From contig NZ_VCEJ01000002.1 in assembly GCF_005860805.1 (NCBI RefSeq), forward strand, positions 1,100,375 through 1,164,374: a stretch of 64,000 nt of DNA, read 5' to 3'. This DNA comes from Dyadobacter luticola (lineage in GTDB: Bacteria; Bacteroidota; Bacteroidia; Cytophagales; Spirosomataceae). The notes under the pieces were generated by a model, which saw only the letters and a list, made by a program, of their open reading frames with translations, was not told where the DNA came from and did not search any database. The position numbers and the translations under genes are program-made. Of this stretch, positions 63,090 to 64,000 are shown one piece after another; the first letter of the stretch is position 1, and the number at the start of each line of letters is the position of its first letter.

Positions 63090-64000
63090 TTAATAGCCCG
63101 GATTCTGGGTCAATTTGGCATTGATCAGGATTTGTGGGGCCGGGATCGGCAGGTAGTATTCATTTTCTGTGTATACATAATCTGTCGAGTTAAAAGGTAC
63201 GTTTCCGCGGTCCACGGTTGGTTTTTCACGTTCTTTTGCGCCATGAGCATTCATAAATGCGGCCCACTGCGCCGGGGTCATCGTTCTTTTCAGGTCGAAG
63301 AAGCGCTGGTTTTCAAAAGCCAGTTCCAGACGGCGTTCTTTCAACACGGCAGTCCGGAATGCAGTTTTGTCCAAAGCGGTCAATGCGGCTAAGCCAGCGC
63401 GTTTTCTTACCTGGTTAAGGTAGTCCAGAGCTTCTGCGGTCGGGCCAGTCTGTTCGTTGATCGCTTCCGCCAACATTAAGAGCACATCGGCATAGCGCAG
63501 CACCGGCCAGTTGGTATTGGTCCGGTTTACGATGGTATGCGCATAGTTGTATTTGGCAACATAAGGCACCGGATATTCTTTTCCATCCAAAGTAAAGCTG
63601 GTTTTCAGTGAAACATCTTTGCGCAAATCACCTTTTTCGTATGCATTGATGATGTCATTGGTAGGAACATTACGTCCGCCGTTTCCACCGGCAGAGTAGC
63701 CTGTTACCGCGCCTTTTGAAACCCTCGGTGCAAAAACATATTCGAAGTTGCTCCACTCACCCAGGTCATTATCGCCCTGGTACTGCACTTCGAAGAGCGA
63801 CTCTGGTCCATTCTTTTTCGCCGCCGACGGATCGAAGTTATCCGCGTAGTTGGCGTTCAGTGAATAACCCAATGTGGTTACCTCTTTCAATGTAGTGACC
63901 GTTTCGGCGTATTTTTTCTGAACCAGGTAACTTTTGCCCAGAAGTCCCAGCGCGGCCCCTTTGGTAGCGCGGCCTTTGTCGGCAGCATTGGTGTATTTGG
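63090..64000 (-). CDS. SusD/RagB family lipoprotein, partial (C-terminal part)
   Basis: Open frame that enters from the right edge; the TTG at 63890 is only an internal codon, since the frame continues in phase to 64000 (visible residues start about KYTNAADKGRATKGAALG). C-terminal SusD signature is clear: LRYADVLLMLAEAINEQTGPTAEALDYLNQVRKRAGL and KERRLELAFENQRFFDLKRT, closely similar in pattern to the other SusD in the window. The upstream partner susC is expected beyond the window. It is followed by a hairpin terminator, then the promoter-like copy C. Confidence 0.92.
   Translation of the reverse strand, partial: KYTNAADKGRATKGAALGLLGKSYLVQKKYAETVTTLKEVTTLGYSLNANYADNFDPSAAKKNGPESLFEVQYQGDNDLGEWSNFEYVFAPRVSKGAVTGYSAGGNGGRNVPTNDIINAYEKGDLRKDVSLKTSFTLDGKEYPVPYVAKYNYAHTIVNRTNTNWPVLRYADVLLMLAEAINEQTGPTAEALDYLNQVRKRAGLAALTALDKTAFRTAVLKERRLELAFENQRFFDLKRTMTPAQWAAFMNAHGAKEREKPTVDRGNVPFNSTDYVYTENEYYLPIPAPQILINAKLTQNPGY

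Noticed and set aside
1-64000. CRISPR array, tRNA or rRNA genes, prophage or insertion sequence
   Set aside because: No regular spacer-repeat pattern, cloverleaf-like sequence, rRNA motif, transposase or phage gene was seen on either strand.

Overview
The window looks like chromosome of a Bacteroidota bacterium of the Cytophagales type (Dyadobacter/Spirosoma-like). This rests on two SusC/SusD-type uptake loci (one partial), many lipoproteins and TPR proteins, few Shine-Dalgarno sites, TAnnTTTG-like promoter elements, and a Bacteroidota-style GyrA followed by a TPR protein. The taxon is an inference from gene content; no rRNA or tRNA gene was recognised. No transposase, phage gene or CRISPR array was found.

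Layout. 0-17 kb is a mixed housekeeping and accessory region: a UbiA-type prenyltransferase (cut by the left edge) overlapping HMG-CoA reductase, a TolB/TPR protein, a YfcC-type transporter, two small enzymes, a serine hydrolase, a GH125 alpha-mannosidase, an ABC-F ATPase, and a PAS/GAF signalling protein that ends in a DHp-like helix without a kinase ATPase domain. 17.6-23.8 kb holds a TetR regulator and a TolC / membrane fusion / RND efflux operon; a shared 21-bp element lies in front of both the regulator and the operon. 24-31.6 kb holds a LacI regulator and a sugar-acid operon: exported enolase-superfamily dehydratase, PQQ dehydrogenase with an internal cytochrome c, 2-keto-3-deoxygalactonokinase, KDPG/KDPGal aldolase and MFS carrier. 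Together these outline a De Ley-Doudoroff galactonate route whose first steps may take place in the periplasm. 32-39 kb holds small lipoproteins, a TPR-HTH regulator and a fused trehalose-6-phosphate synthase/phosphatase. 39.4-43.5 kb is a four-gene minus-strand operon (GntP permease, RidA-like protein, D-threonine aldolase-like enzyme, M19 dipeptidase) that suggests uptake and breakdown of D-amino acids or their dipeptides. 43.8-48 kb holds gyrA and a TPR protein.

48-64 kb, all on the minus strand, holds a polytopic membrane protein and then a nutrient-use cluster: TIM-barrel isomerase, a PVC-type cytochrome/dehydrogenase, a SusC/SusD pair, a DUF1501 protein, a large DUF1549/DUF1553 c-type cytochrome protein, and the 3' part of a second SusD. 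Three transcription units in this cluster share a previously unassigned 53-bp bipartite element: a conserved 17-bp block and a TACTATTGCA-like box at identical spacing. It looks like a common activator site plus promoter, so these genes probably form one regulon. This element and the exported galactonate route are the two most interesting observations in the window.
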